Assembly (NCBI GenBank): GCA_945877525.1 | Contig: CAMDVP010000022.1 | Location: forward strand, 1 to 21,022 | Direction of reading: 5' to 3' | Source of the DNA: an uncultured Clostridia bacterium | Lineage (GTDB): Bacteria > Bacillota > Clostridia > Christensenellales > Aristaeellaceae | Length of the DNA: 21,022 nucleotides | Shown here: positions 14,408-21,022 of the stretch, in pieces | How positions within the stretch are numbered: position 1 is the stretch's first letter | Layout of the letters: each line of letters starts with the position of its first letter | The notes under the pieces: generated by a model | Told to the model about the DNA's origin: nothing | Databases searched by the model: none | Seen by the model: the letters and a program-made list of their open reading frames with translations, nothing else | Translations under genes and position numbers: made by a program

Positions 14408-15562
14408 TTACCGCCCGGTGCGGCGGTTGACCATTTCACTGGATGCAAGCATCACCAGCGTCAGCCCCAGCACCCACCAGGGCATGACTCCCAGCCCCAG
14501 CACCCCGGACAGCACGCCCATCAGCGGCGGCATCAGGGTGGAACCAACGTAGGCAAAGGCCATCTGCAGTCCGGTGGCTGCCTGACTGGCTTCCTCGCCA
14601 AAGCGGCGGGGCGTTTCATGAATGGTACAGGGATACACCGGCGCGCAGCCCAGGCCGATCATCCCCGCCGCCACCAGGCATCCCGCATAGCCCAGGGGCA
14701 GAAACAGCACGACAATGCCTGCGAGCATCAGCAGTGTTCCGCCGCGGATAAGCTGCTTGCTGGAAAAGCGGATGGACAGAAAGCCATTCAGCCCGCGGCC
14801 CAGGGTGATGCCGATAAAGAACAGGCTGGAGGCCAGGCTGGCCTGCTCCGCCGTCGCGCCCAGATGCTGGGCATAGCTGGCGATCCACAGGATCATGGAG
14901 GATTCCGCCGCGCAATAGCAGAAGAAGGTCATGAGCACTGCCCGCATGCCGGGCAGGCGCAGCGTTTGGGCGTTGGTGAGCATCCTCTGGCGGGAGGCGC
15001 GATCCTCCGCGGCGCTTTCGCCATGGGCCCGCCACAGCCGCTGGGTCATGAACAGAGCCAGGGCCAGCGCACCCTGTATACCCACGATGATCAGATAGCC
15101 TGCGCGCCAGCCTGCGCCCCCGCCGATGCACAGGGAAAGAATCACCGGCCCGATGCTGGCCCCCAGCCCCCAGAAGCAGTGCAGCCAGGACATGTGCTTG
15201 GCCTCGTAATGCAGAGAAACATAGTTGTTCAGCGCCGCGTCGATGCTTCCCGCGCCAAGGCCCAGGGGAATTGCCGCCACAAACAGCAGCGCCGCGCTGG
15301 GCGCCAGGGCATAGCCCAGCAGCGCCACAGCGGTCATGGCGGTGCTGACGGCCGTGACCCGCCCCGTGCCAAAGCGCCGCACCATCCGCGCGGACAGAAG
15401 GCTGGACACAATGGTGCCCGCCGAGCAGACCATCGACACCGCGCCCGCCATGGGCAGCGCGGCGCCCAACTCCGCGCGCATGGTGGGCCATGCCGCCCCC
15501 AGCAGCGAGTCGGGTAGTCCCAGGGAAATAAACGCGATATAGATGATTGCCAGCAGTACCAT
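14408..15562 (-). CDS. MFS transporter
   Basis: This is a 384-residue major facilitator with about twelve helices in two six-helix halves separated by a charged loop (about 180-200, MTQRLWRAHGESAAEDRAS). The first half contains FISLGLPDSLLGAAWPTMRAE, a pattern common in FucP/sugar-type and YbjJ-like MFS proteins, then ARMVRRFGTGRVT (the loop 2-3 motif) and LGLGAGSIDAALNNYVS. The substrate is not inferable. The ATG at 15562 is preceded by GAGGTG. It is the first gene of an operon with the GGDEF cyclase and is divergent from the ABC-F gene. Confidence 0.88.
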   Translation of the reverse strand: MVLLAIIYIAFISLGLPDSLLGAAWPTMRAELGAALPMAGAVSMVCSAGTIVSSLLSARMVRRFGTGRVTAVSTAMTAVALLGYALAPSAALLFVAAIPLGLGAGSIDAALNNYVSLHYEAKHMSWLHCFWGLGASIGPVILSLCIGGGAGWRAGYLIIVGIQGALALALFMTQRLWRAHGESAAEDRASRQRMLTNAQTLRLPGMRAVLMTFFCYCAAESSMILWIASYAQHLGATAEQASLASSLFFIGITLGRGLNGFLSIRFSSKQLIRGGTLLMLAGIVVLFLPLGYAGCLVAAGMIGLGCAPVYPCTIHETPRRFGEEASQAATGLQMAFAYVGSTLMPPLMGVLSGVLGLGVMPWWVLGLTLVMLASSEMVNRRTGR

Positions 15563-15602
15563 AGCCTCGCACCTCAGCCTTTTTCATGGGTATGTCACTG
15601 CT

Positions 15603-15631
15603 ATTCTATCACAGTGCGGAAGCACCGTCAA
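15603..15631 (-). promoter_or_regulatory. Promoter for the MFS-GGDEF operon
   Basis: On the minus strand, TTGACG (15631-15626), 17 bp, TAGAAT (15608-15603), about 40 bases before the MFS start. Confidence 0.7.
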
Positions 15632-15698
15632 CGCCGCGCCGGCATGGATGAAGAAGGTTCTGTCTCCTGCTGTTTACGCCGCCATGGGGAGGCTTTCA

Positions 15699-15713
15699 CA
15701 GCCTGACAGGCTG
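15699..15713. promoter_or_regulatory. Perfect palindrome abutting the ABC-F promoter
   Basis: CAGCCTG-A-CAGGCTG is a 7 bp perfect inverted repeat around one base, ending three bases before the -35 box at 15717. Its symmetry and position suit a protein-binding site, activator or repressor, but no partner is known. Confidence 0.4.
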
Positions 15714-15716
15714 CGC

Positions 15717-15745
15717 TTGACATCTACCAGCGCCTGTGCTACAAT
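15717..15745 (+). promoter_or_regulatory. Strong promoter for the ABC-F gene
   Basis: TTGACA (15717-15722), 17 bp, TACAAT (15740-15745). Transcription would start near 15752 and leave an untranslated leader of about 225 bases before the ABC-F ATG, unusually long for this window. Confidence 0.8.
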
Positions 15746-15751
15746 ACCGTC

Positions 15752-15976
15752 AGCGTGTAAACGCCATTCATGGATGAAGGAGCTGACCCCGCTGATGCGT
15801 AACTGATTTTCTGCCATGATCCCAAAGCATGATGGGAAGAGGCATGCTACCCGGTTATGTCCGGGCGGCTTTGCCATGGCGGAAAAGCGGTGCGTGTTTC
15901 CTGTGCGGGGGACGGCTCTGTTTTTTTGCGCGCGCCTCTTTCATCAGCCGGTGACCCATATCGGAGGTGCTGCGCC
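15752..15976 (+). promoter_or_regulatory. Long ABC-F leader with two possible upstream ORFs
   Basis: Many ABC-F resistance genes are induced by ribosome stalling in a leader. Here the leader carries a 10-codon ORF at 15774-15806 (MKELTPLMRN), a hairpin CCCGG-TTATGT-CCGGG at 15850-15865, and a 36-codon ORF at 15876-15986 that starts MAEKRCVFPV. The second ORF runs over the ABC-F ribosome binding site and ends 10 bases inside the ABC-F gene, which would allow translational coupling. A T7 run sits at 15921-15927, but I find no stem before it. Neither small ORF has a strong ribosome binding site, so regulation is inference. Confidence 0.45.
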
Positions 15977-17473
15977 ATGCAGCTGAATGTACGCGATCTT
16001 TCCTTTACCTATGAGGGTAGCTATACGCCCGTCTTTGACCATGTGTCCTTCTCGGTGGACACCTCCTGGCATCTGGGCCTTGTGGCCCGCAACGGCCGGG
16101 GCAAAACAACGCTTCTGCGCCTGATGCAGGGGCAGTATCCCTATAAGGGCGGCATCGATCTGCCCCTGTTGCCGGTGTATTTTCCCTTTGAAGTGGCGGA
16201 CGCAGGCCAGCTGACGCTGTTTGTGATGCAGCAGGCCGCGCCGGACACCCCGGATTGGCGGCTGATCCGGGAGCTGAACCTGCTTCAGGTGACCGAGGAC
16301 GCGCTGTACCGTCCCTTTAACACCCTCAGCCGGGGCGAACAGACCAAGGCCCTGCTGGCGGCGCTGTTTGCTCGGGAGGATGTATACCCGTTGATTGACG
16401 AGCCCACCAACCATCTGGACGTACACGGCCGCGAGCTGGTGGCGGACTACCTGCGCCGCAAGGACGGCTTTCTGCTGGTGAGTCACGACCGCGCCTTTTT
16501 GAACCGGTGCATTGACCATGTGCTGAGCCTGAACCGCAGCGATATCTGGGTGATGCAGGGGAACTACGACGCCTGGGAAGCGCGGCTGACATTGCAAACG
16601 GAAACCGAGCAGGCCCGCAATGAGGACCTGAAGCGGGACATCCGTCGTCTGGAGGCCTCAGCCCGGCAGGCTGCGGAATGGAGCAGCAACATTGAGTCGC
16701 GGAAGATTGGCGTTGATCCCATCAAAAGCGACAAGTGCAAGAACTGGCGTGGGTACGCCGGGGCGAAATCCGCCCAAATGATGCAGCGCAGCCTGAACGC
16801 CCTGCACCGGCAAGAGCGGGCTGTGGAGGAAAAAAAGACCCTGCTGCACAATGTGGAGCGGGTGGGCGAACTGAAACTGACCACGCTGCATCATCCCAAG
16901 GAGGTGCTGGTGACCGTTCGGGAGGGGCGGGTGGCCTATGATGGGCGCACCGTGGCGGAGAACATCAGCTTTGAGGTGCGTCAGGGCGATCGTGTGGCGC
17001 TCACGGGGAAGAACGGCGCGGGGAAAAGCAGCGTTTTGCGGGCGCTGTGCGGCCAGGGCGGCTCGCTGACGGGGCAGGTGAGCCTGGCCAGCGGGCTGAC
17101 GATCAGCTATGTGCCCCAGGAGACGGACTTTCTGCGGGGCGATATGCGGGCGTTCATTCAGCAAAGCGGGGTGGACGAAACCCTGTTCAAGGCCATCTTG
17201 CGAAACATGGATTTCGGCAGGGAGCTGTTCGACCAGCCTATCCATGAAATGAGCCAGGGGCAAAAGAAGAAGCTGCTGCTGGCCCGAAGCCTGTGCACGC
17301 CTGCCCACCTGTATGTGTGGGACGAGCCGCTGAACTACATTGATGTGTACAGCCGCCGCCAGGTAGAGGAGCTGATCCTCCAGTCGCGGCCCACGCTGCT
17401 GCTGGTCGAGCATGACGCGGTGTTCCTGGAAAAGGTATGCACCAGACCGGCTGTATCGCTGACAAGGGAATAA
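15977..17473 (+). CDS. ABC-F ribosome-protection-type ATPase, Lsa-like
   Basis: This is a 498-residue soluble protein with two ABC ATPase domains and no membrane part. ABC-F proteins of this group enter the ribosomal E site and displace lincosamides, streptogramin A and pleuromutilins. Domain 1 has Walker A ARNGRGKTT (37-45), signature LSRGE (118-122) and Walker B LIDEPTNHLD (139-148). A charged interdomain linker follows at about 200-300 (RRLEASARQAAEW; RGYAGAKSAQMMQRS), where drug specificity resides. Domain 2 has GKNGAGKSS (about 341), MSQGQ (about 423) and VWDEPLNYID. NGRGKTT, DEPLNYID and the total length match Lsa proteins closely as I recall them. The ATG at 15977 follows GGAGGT at 15963-15968. 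The TAA stop forms the flank of a 159 bp element. A housekeeping role is possible. Confidence 0.9.
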   Translation: MQLNVRDLSFTYEGSYTPVFDHVSFSVDTSWHLGLVARNGRGKTTLLRLMQGQYPYKGGIDLPLLPVYFPFEVADAGQLTLFVMQQAAPDTPDWRLIRELNLLQVTEDALYRPFNTLSRGEQTKALLAALFAREDVYPLIDEPTNHLDVHGRELVADYLRRKDGFLLVSHDRAFLNRCIDHVLSLNRSDIWVMQGNYDAWEARLTLQTETEQARNEDLKRDIRRLEASARQAAEWSSNIESRKIGVDPIKSDKCKNWRGYAGAKSAQMMQRSLNALHRQERAVEEKKTLLHNVERVGELKLTTLHHPKEVLVTVREGRVAYDGRTVAENISFEVRQGDRVALTGKNGAGKSSVLRALCGQGGSLTGQVSLASGLTISYVPQETDFLRGDMRAFIQQSGVDETLFKAILRNMDFGRELFDQPIHEMSQGQKKKLLLARSLCTPAHLYVWDEPLNYIDVYSRRQVEELILQSRPTLLLVEHDAVFLEKVCTRPAVSLTRE

Positions 17474-17632
17474 TACTATTCTCAAATTCAACAGGCACAT
17501 CTACTCGCGCCTTTTCCATTCAGGCGTTCGCTCATTCCACTCGACGTAGCGCTGCTACGCCTCGTTCCATTCCCGCCCGCCAGAATGAAAAATTCGCTTC
17601 GTATCTTGTGCCATTTTCATTTGAGAATAGTA
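17474..17632. mobile_element. 159 bp inverted-repeat element (MITE-like), copy 2, reverse orientation
   Basis: The ends are TACTATTCTCAAAT and ATTTGAGAATAGTA, a perfect 14 bp inverted repeat, flanked by TAA at 17471-17473 (the ABC-F stop) and 17633-17635. It has the same length as copy 1 at 10868-11026 when reversed and matches it at all but about 15 bases. The ends here are better preserved than those of copy 1. No transposase is present. Confidence 0.82.
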
Positions 17633-17641
17633 TAACCAAAG

Positions 17642-17675
17642 GCGCGCCGCGTGACGGAAAGGTCATGCGGCGCGC
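17642..17675. terminator. Strong hairpin between the converging ABC-F and STAS-like genes
   Basis: A 14 bp GC-rich stem (17642-17655 with 17662-17675, one G-U pair) closes a GGAAAG loop. There is no good T-run on the plus strand; on the minus strand it is followed by CTTTGGTT. A smaller stem CTGCC-TGT-GGCAG follows at 17677-17689. The position suggests transcription termination for both converging units. Confidence 0.6.
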
Positions 17676-17693
17676 TCTGCCTGTGGCAGGGAA

Positions 17694-18089
17694 TCAGCTT
17701 TTTTGAACAAGCCATTCCTTCGCCTTCTCAAAATCATTGATGAAGCCAAGGGCAAAGGAAGCGCCCGCAAGGGCGCGCCTTAGCCGGATGCGCACAACCG
17801 GCCCAAGCCCTACCACGGCTACCCGTGTAAAGTGCTTGCCAGCGTGAAGCAGGTACTTCTGCAGGGCGGAAATCAGGGCCGCCGTCACCCGGGTTTCATC
17901 CAGATTGACGGCAATCACTGATGGGAATGACGGCCGCAGAAACAGGCAACTGTCGGCCTCCAGCTTTGCAAGGGCCAGGTCATCGCGCTTCTGCAGGTTG
18001 TCCAGATGCTCAAACCATATCTCGCCGCCGCCGAAAAACATGCTGAAGGATTTCTTTCGCAGTCCGCGGGGCTCTTCTGTTTGGGGCAT
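17694..18089 (-). CDS. Small STAS-like protein of unknown function
   Basis: This is a 131-residue soluble protein. The C-terminal half has the layout of a STAS/SpoIIAA-like fold: VIAVNLDETRVTAALISALQ in two parts (58-77), a TRVAVVGLG strand (88-96) and the final FINDFEKAKEWLVQ helix (117-130). The last is very like the closing helix of STAS-type proteins, which often bind partner proteins or switch sigma factors. A conserved phospho-serine is not evident. The N-terminal half (SFSMFFGGGEIWFEHLDNLQKRDD) may be the first strands. The ATG follows AAGGAG, 25 bases after the response regulator stop, so it is in that regulator's operon. The fold call is by pattern; another small alpha/beta fold is possible. 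Confidence 0.55.
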   Translation of the reverse strand: MPQTEEPRGLRKKSFSMFFGGGEIWFEHLDNLQKRDDLALAKLEADSCLFLRPSFPSVIAVNLDETRVTAALISALQKYLLHAGKHFTRVAVVGLGPVVRIRLRRALAGASFALGFINDFEKAKEWLVQKS

Positions 18090-18114
18090 GAAGCCAGTCT
18101 CCTTCCATAGGGCA

Positions 18115-18786
18115 TCATTTCAGCATATACCCCACCCCGTGCTGGGTGGCAATGAAGCCCTCCAGCCCGGCGGCGTCCAGCTTTTTCCGCAGGCGGTTCA
18201 CATTGACGGAAAGCGTGTTTTCATCCACAAAGCTGTCGGTGGCCCACAGCGCCTCCATCAGCTTTTCCCGGCTGACCACCCGCCCGGGGCAAGACATCAG
18301 GGTCAGGAGAATGCGATGCTCGTTCTTGGTCAGGGGAATCTCCTGTCCCTGGAAGCGCAGCATGTATTCGCCGGGATGCAGTGCCGCGCCGCGGTGCTCC
18401 AGACGGGGCGCGCTGTCGGCAAAGTCGTAGCTGCGGCGCAATAGCGCCTGAATTTTCGCCATCAGTACGTTCAGGTCGAAGGGCTTGGCAATAAAGTCAT
18501 CCGCGCCCATGTTCATGGCCATGACCACGTTCATGCTGTCGGAAGCGGAGGAGATGAAGATGATGGGCGCCTTCGACACGCGGCGGATCTCCTGGCACCA
18601 GTGATAGCCGTTAAAAAACGGCAGGCGCACATCCATCAGCACCAGGTGGGGATCGTAGGCGGAAAACTCTGCCGTCACCTGCCGGAAGTCCTGCACGCAG
18701 CGGGTTTCCATGCCCCAGCTTTCCAGATGGCGAACCACCGCCGAGGCGATGGCCCTGTCATCCTCCACAATGAATACGCGATACAT
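18115..18786 (-). CDS. OmpR-family response regulator, BceR/VirR-like, without adjacent kinase
   Basis: This is a 223-residue regulator. The receiver has Asp9-Asp10, phospho-acceptor Asp52 in LVLMDVRLPFFNGYHWCQEIR and Lys101 in FIAKPFDLNVLMAKIQALLRR. The winged-helix domain is at about 130-223, with LTKNEHRILLTL and RKKLDAAGLEGFIATQHGVGYML. The DLNVLMAKIQALLRRSY segment and RLPFFNGY are typical of BceR/GraR/VirR regulators, which control peptide-antibiotic export systems. Those systems normally have a small kinase and a BceAB transporter alongside; here neither neighbour is a kinase or transporter. The ATG at 18786 follows GGGAGG. A promoter lies at 18819-18847. Downstream is the STAS-like gene. 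The kinase may be elsewhere in the genome. Confidence 0.92.
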   Translation of the reverse strand: MYRVFIVEDDRAIASAVVRHLESWGMETRCVQDFRQVTAEFSAYDPHLVLMDVRLPFFNGYHWCQEIRRVSKAPIIFISSASDSMNVVMAMNMGADDFIAKPFDLNVLMAKIQALLRRSYDFADSAPRLEHRGAALHPGEYMLRFQGQEIPLTKNEHRILLTLMSCPGRVVSREKLMEALWATDSFVDENTLSVNVNRLRKKLDAAGLEGFIATQHGVGYMLK

Positions 18787-18818
18787 CCGCTGCGCCTCCC
18801 TCCATGTATGCACGGATG

Positions 18819-18847
18819 ATTATAGCAATTCCGCGCCGGAAGCGCAA
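18819..18847 (-). promoter_or_regulatory. Promoter for the orphan regulator-STAS operon
   Basis: On the minus strand, TTGCGC (18847-18842), 17 bp, TATAAT (18824-18819), about 25 bases before the regulator's start. It lies in the 70 bp gap after the oxidoreductase gene, which has no evident terminator, so read-through is possible. Confidence 0.7.
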
Positions 18848-18856
18848 GGGGCGGGG

Positions 18857-19933
18857 TTATTTCACGGTGATGGCCTGGGCCTGGGCTTGCAGGCACAATT
18901 CCGCCGCCTTGAAGGCATGGGCCTGGGTCATGGCGTTTTCGGTGCGGTTGAGGCAGTCCAGAATCAGCTGACCGAAGAAGGGATAGCCTGTGGCGCCCTG
19001 GGCATTGACGTACTGCTCGCCCCGCCCGTTGACCAGGTACACATGGTCGCCGCCGGGCTGACCGGAGGCAATGTTTACATACTTGCGAATCTCAATATAA
19101 CCCTTGGTGCCCAGGATGATGGTGCGGCCGTCGCCCCAGGTGCTCAGCCCGTCGGGGGTGAACCAGTCCACCCGGAAGTAGTTGGTGGTACCCTTCGCGC
19201 CCACGATGCTGCAATCGCCGAAGTCGTCCAGCTCGGGATGGTCAGGGTTGGCGTAGTTGCCAATGCGGCTGCATACCACCTTTGCGTCCTCCTCCCCGGC
19301 AAAGTGAAGGTACTGCTCGATCTGATGGCTGCCGATGTCGCACAGAATACCGCCGTATTTCTCCTTTTCGAAGAACCAGGCGGGGCGGCCCGGAGCGCCC
19401 AGACGGTGGGGGCCGAAGCCCTCCACATGGATCACTTGACCGATTTCTCCCTGTTCGATCATATATCCGGCGAGAATCGCGCCTTCCACATGCAGGCGCT
19501 CGCCATAATAGACCATGTACTTCCGGCCGGTTTTCTGCGCCATGGCTTTGGCGCTTTCCAGCTGCGCCAGGGTGGTGAAGGGCGCCTTGTCGGTAAAGTA
19601 ATCCTTGCCGGACGCCATCACCCGCAGCCCCAGGGCGCAGCGCTCGCTGGTGATATGCGCGCCGCAGACCAGGCGGGTGTCCTTGTCCTGCAGCACCTCT
19701 TCCTCGCTGCGGGCGGGGATGGCCTGGGGATAGGTTTTGACAAACTGAGCCACCTTGGCGGGATCGGGATCATAGACGTATTTCAGGGTGCCGCCCGCCT
19801 CCAGCAGGGCGTTGGTCATGCCGTAGATATGGCCGTGATCCAGATGCGCCGCGGAGAAAACGAATTCGCCGGGGGAAACCACGGGCTGTGGCTTGCCCTT
19901 GGGGGCGTAGTTCATGCCGTCGGATACCTGCAT
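18857..19933 (-). CDS. Gfo/Idh/MocA-family oxidoreductase (second of a tandem pair)
   Basis: This is a 358-residue predicted NAD(P)-dependent dehydrogenase of sugars or inositol-like compounds. The N-terminal Rossmann half is at about 22-140, and the characteristic C-terminal alpha/beta half follows. The lysine motif is altered to TDKAPF (Lys116) from the usual CEKP. The catalytic histidine segment GGILCDIGSHQIEQYL (194-209) keeps Asp199 and His203. The nucleotide-binding turn is unusual: FSAAHLDHGHIYGM, with no GxGxxG, and a 20-residue N-terminal lead precedes it. The ATG follows AAAGGAGG. It lies 17 bases after the other oxidoreductase and is surely co-transcribed. The substrate is unknown. 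Confidence 0.85.
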   Translation of the reverse strand: MQVSDGMNYAPKGKPQPVVSPGEFVFSAAHLDHGHIYGMTNALLEAGGTLKYVYDPDPAKVAQFVKTYPQAIPARSEEEVLQDKDTRLVCGAHITSERCALGLRVMASGKDYFTDKAPFTTLAQLESAKAMAQKTGRKYMVYYGERLHVEGAILAGYMIEQGEIGQVIHVEGFGPHRLGAPGRPAWFFEKEKYGGILCDIGSHQIEQYLHFAGEEDAKVVCSRIGNYANPDHPELDDFGDCSIVGAKGTTNYFRVDWFTPDGLSTWGDGRTIILGTKGYIEIRKYVNIASGQPGGDHVYLVNGRGEQYVNAQGATGYPFFGQLILDCLNRTENAMTQAHAFKAAELCLQAQAQAITVK

Positions 19934-19950
19934 GGGGATTCCTCCTTTGT

Positions 19951-21022
19951 TTATTTGGTATAGCTGCTACCCAGGGTGATTTCACCTTCCAGGTCGGCAG
20001 CGGAAGCGGTTTTCTCGTGGAAGTGAGGCATCCGGGCCATCAGCCCCTCTACGGTATAGAAGGGATCGTCCTTGGCGAGGGGCAGGGATACCGCTTCGCC
20101 TGTGGCGCCGGCCTTGTAGACGGCGGTGATCAGCTCGATGGTGCGCCGGCCGTCCTCGCCGCCGATGGCTACGGGCACATCCTGCTCCAGGGCGGTGAGA
20201 ACGTTCTCCAGCTGGCCAGTGTGCCCCTCGTAGCGGATGGGCGGCTGGGCTGCGGCGAAATCAGCAATCTCCTGCTCAAGGGCTTCGTTGCGCTGGGGGA
20301 AGCCGTTGCCCATGGAAAGGGAGGCATAGCAGTTGAAGGGCGCCGACAGCTTGGCCTTTTCGCACTGAAATACCAGCTGCTGTTCCTCGCCGTGGTGCAC
20401 CACCGAGGCGGTCAGTTGGGCCAGCGCCCCGGGGTATTGCAGAATGCTGATGGACAGATCCTCCACCTCGGCATTGTCGTGGGCGGTGTTGGACAGCACG
20501 CTGGTCACCCGCTGGGGCAGGCCCATCATCCACAGCAGCATGTCAATGTGGTGAACGGCATGGTTCAGCGTACATCCGCCGCCCTCCTTTTCCCAGGTGC
20601 CGCGCCACCACAGGTCGTAATAGCAGTGACCGCGCCACCAGAAGGAGTCCACCTGCGCGCAGCGCACAGGTCCGGCCAGGCCGCTGTCCAGCAGGGCCTT
20701 CAGGTTGCTGATGGGCTGGCGGAAGCGGTTCTGCGCGATGATGGAAAGCTTTTTGCCGCTTTCATCCCGGGCACGGAGCATCTGGTCGCATTCCTCCAGG
20801 GAAGCGGCCATGGGCTTCTCGCACACCACGTTTTTCCCGGAGCGCAGACAGTTGATGCTGATCTGCGCGTGAACATAGGGCGGGGTACATACATCCACCA
20901 GGTCAATGTCCCGCAGTGCCAGCAGGGCCTGATGGTCATCAAAAACCTCAGCGTCGAGGCCGTACTTTTCCCGCATGCGCCGGGCCTTTTCCGGCACAAT
21001 GTCTACCAGATATGCGATATGG
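19951..21022 (-). CDS. Gfo/Idh/MocA-family oxidoreductase, N-terminus outside window
   Basis: About 357 residues are visible; the frame stays open to the right edge and its start, with the GxGxxG strand, lies beyond it. Reading begins mid-Rossmann at AYLVDIVPEKARR, the strand carrying the acidic residue that binds the ribose of NAD. Then come VDVCTPPYVHA, the conserved VVCEKPMAAS motif with its catalytic lysine and, in the C-terminal half, NHAVHHIDMLLWMMG, which holds the catalytic histidine and aspartate. Unlike its downstream partner it has fully standard motifs. The pair probably acts on the same pathway of sugar or sugar-acid breakdown; the pathway is not identified. Confidence 0.93.
   Translation of the reverse strand, partial: HIAYLVDIVPEKARRMREKYGLDAEVFDDHQALLALRDIDLVDVCTPPYVHAQISINCLRSGKNVVCEKPMAASLEECDQMLRARDESGKKLSIIAQNRFRQPISNLKALLDSGLAGPVRCAQVDSFWWRGHCYYDLWWRGTWEKEGGGCTLNHAVHHIDMLLWMMGLPQRVTSVLSNTAHDNAEVEDLSISILQYPGALAQLTASVVHHGEEQQLVFQCEKAKLSAPFNCYASLSMGNGFPQRNEALEQEIADFAAAQPPIRYEGHTGQLENVLTALEQDVPVAIGGEDGRRTIELITAVYKAGATGEAVSLPLAKDDPFYTVEGLMARMPHFHEKTASAADLEGEITLGSSYTK

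Noticed and set aside
15921..15927. Attenuator terminator in the ABC-F leader
   Set aside because: A run of seven Ts is present, but I could not find a stable stem immediately before it.
15857..15976. N-terminal extension of the ABC-F protein by an upstream in-frame ATG at 15857
   Set aside because: The extension is unlike any ABC-F, and the good ribosome binding site at 15963-15968 favours the ATG at 15977, which also gives the normal length.

Overview
The window is GC-rich chromosomal DNA from what is most likely a Gram-positive gut-type Clostridia (Firmicutes/Bacillota). The evidence is the sigma-A type promoters (TTGACA-17-TATAAT-like), strong AGGAGG ribosome binding sites, a four-cysteine L28, the dapF-dapL pair (the LL-diaminopimelate aminotransferase route to lysine), an Lsa-like ABC-F protein, a BceR-type response regulator and short palindromic repeats of the kind that litter such genomes. 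Placement below class level is a guess.

Layout. Positions 1-416 hold a hairpin, 2.5 copies of a 45-46 bp tandem repeat and a 131 bp MITE-like palindrome. A minus-strand membrane protein with an HdeD-like N-terminus and a predicted permuted papain-like (NlpC/P60-superfamily) C-terminus follows (417-1667). It is divergent from rpmB (1836-2048), an EamA exporter and a DUF5655-like gene, then guaB (3444-4898). A gene-free stretch (4899-5244) contains the guaB terminator and a cluster of mini-hairpins. A minus-strand operon encodes a membrane-anchored PDZ protein, an OmpR-type regulator and its histidine kinase (7806 down to 5245). A TraX-like membrane protein (7945-8679) and the lysine/peptidoglycan pair dapF-dapL (8779-10867) lie on the plus strand.

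The second half has three minus-strand units. The first is a small alarmone synthetase followed by a DUF389 membrane protein (12971 to 11206). The second is an MFS transporter followed by a diguanylate cyclase (15562 to 13055). The third is a response regulator with no kinase beside it, followed by a STAS-like gene (18786 to 17694). Facing them is a plus-strand ABC-F ribosome-protection-type gene (15977-17473) with a strong promoter and a leader of about 225 nt. The window ends in two tandem minus-strand Gfo/Idh/MocA oxidoreductases, the upstream one running off the right edge.

The most notable structures outside genes are two 159 bp copies of one inverted-repeat element (10868-11026 and 17474-17632), in opposite orientation. 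Each is flanked by TAA and each begins exactly at the stop codon of the gene before it. Several genes concern stress or signalling (ppGpp synthesis, cyclic-di-GMP synthesis, two response regulators, ABC-F protection), but I see no single new defence or biosynthetic system. The best candidates for new biology are the ABC-F leader, the kinase-less regulator/STAS pair, the alarmone synthetase/DUF389 operon, the HdeD-peptidase-like fusion and the repeat elements.
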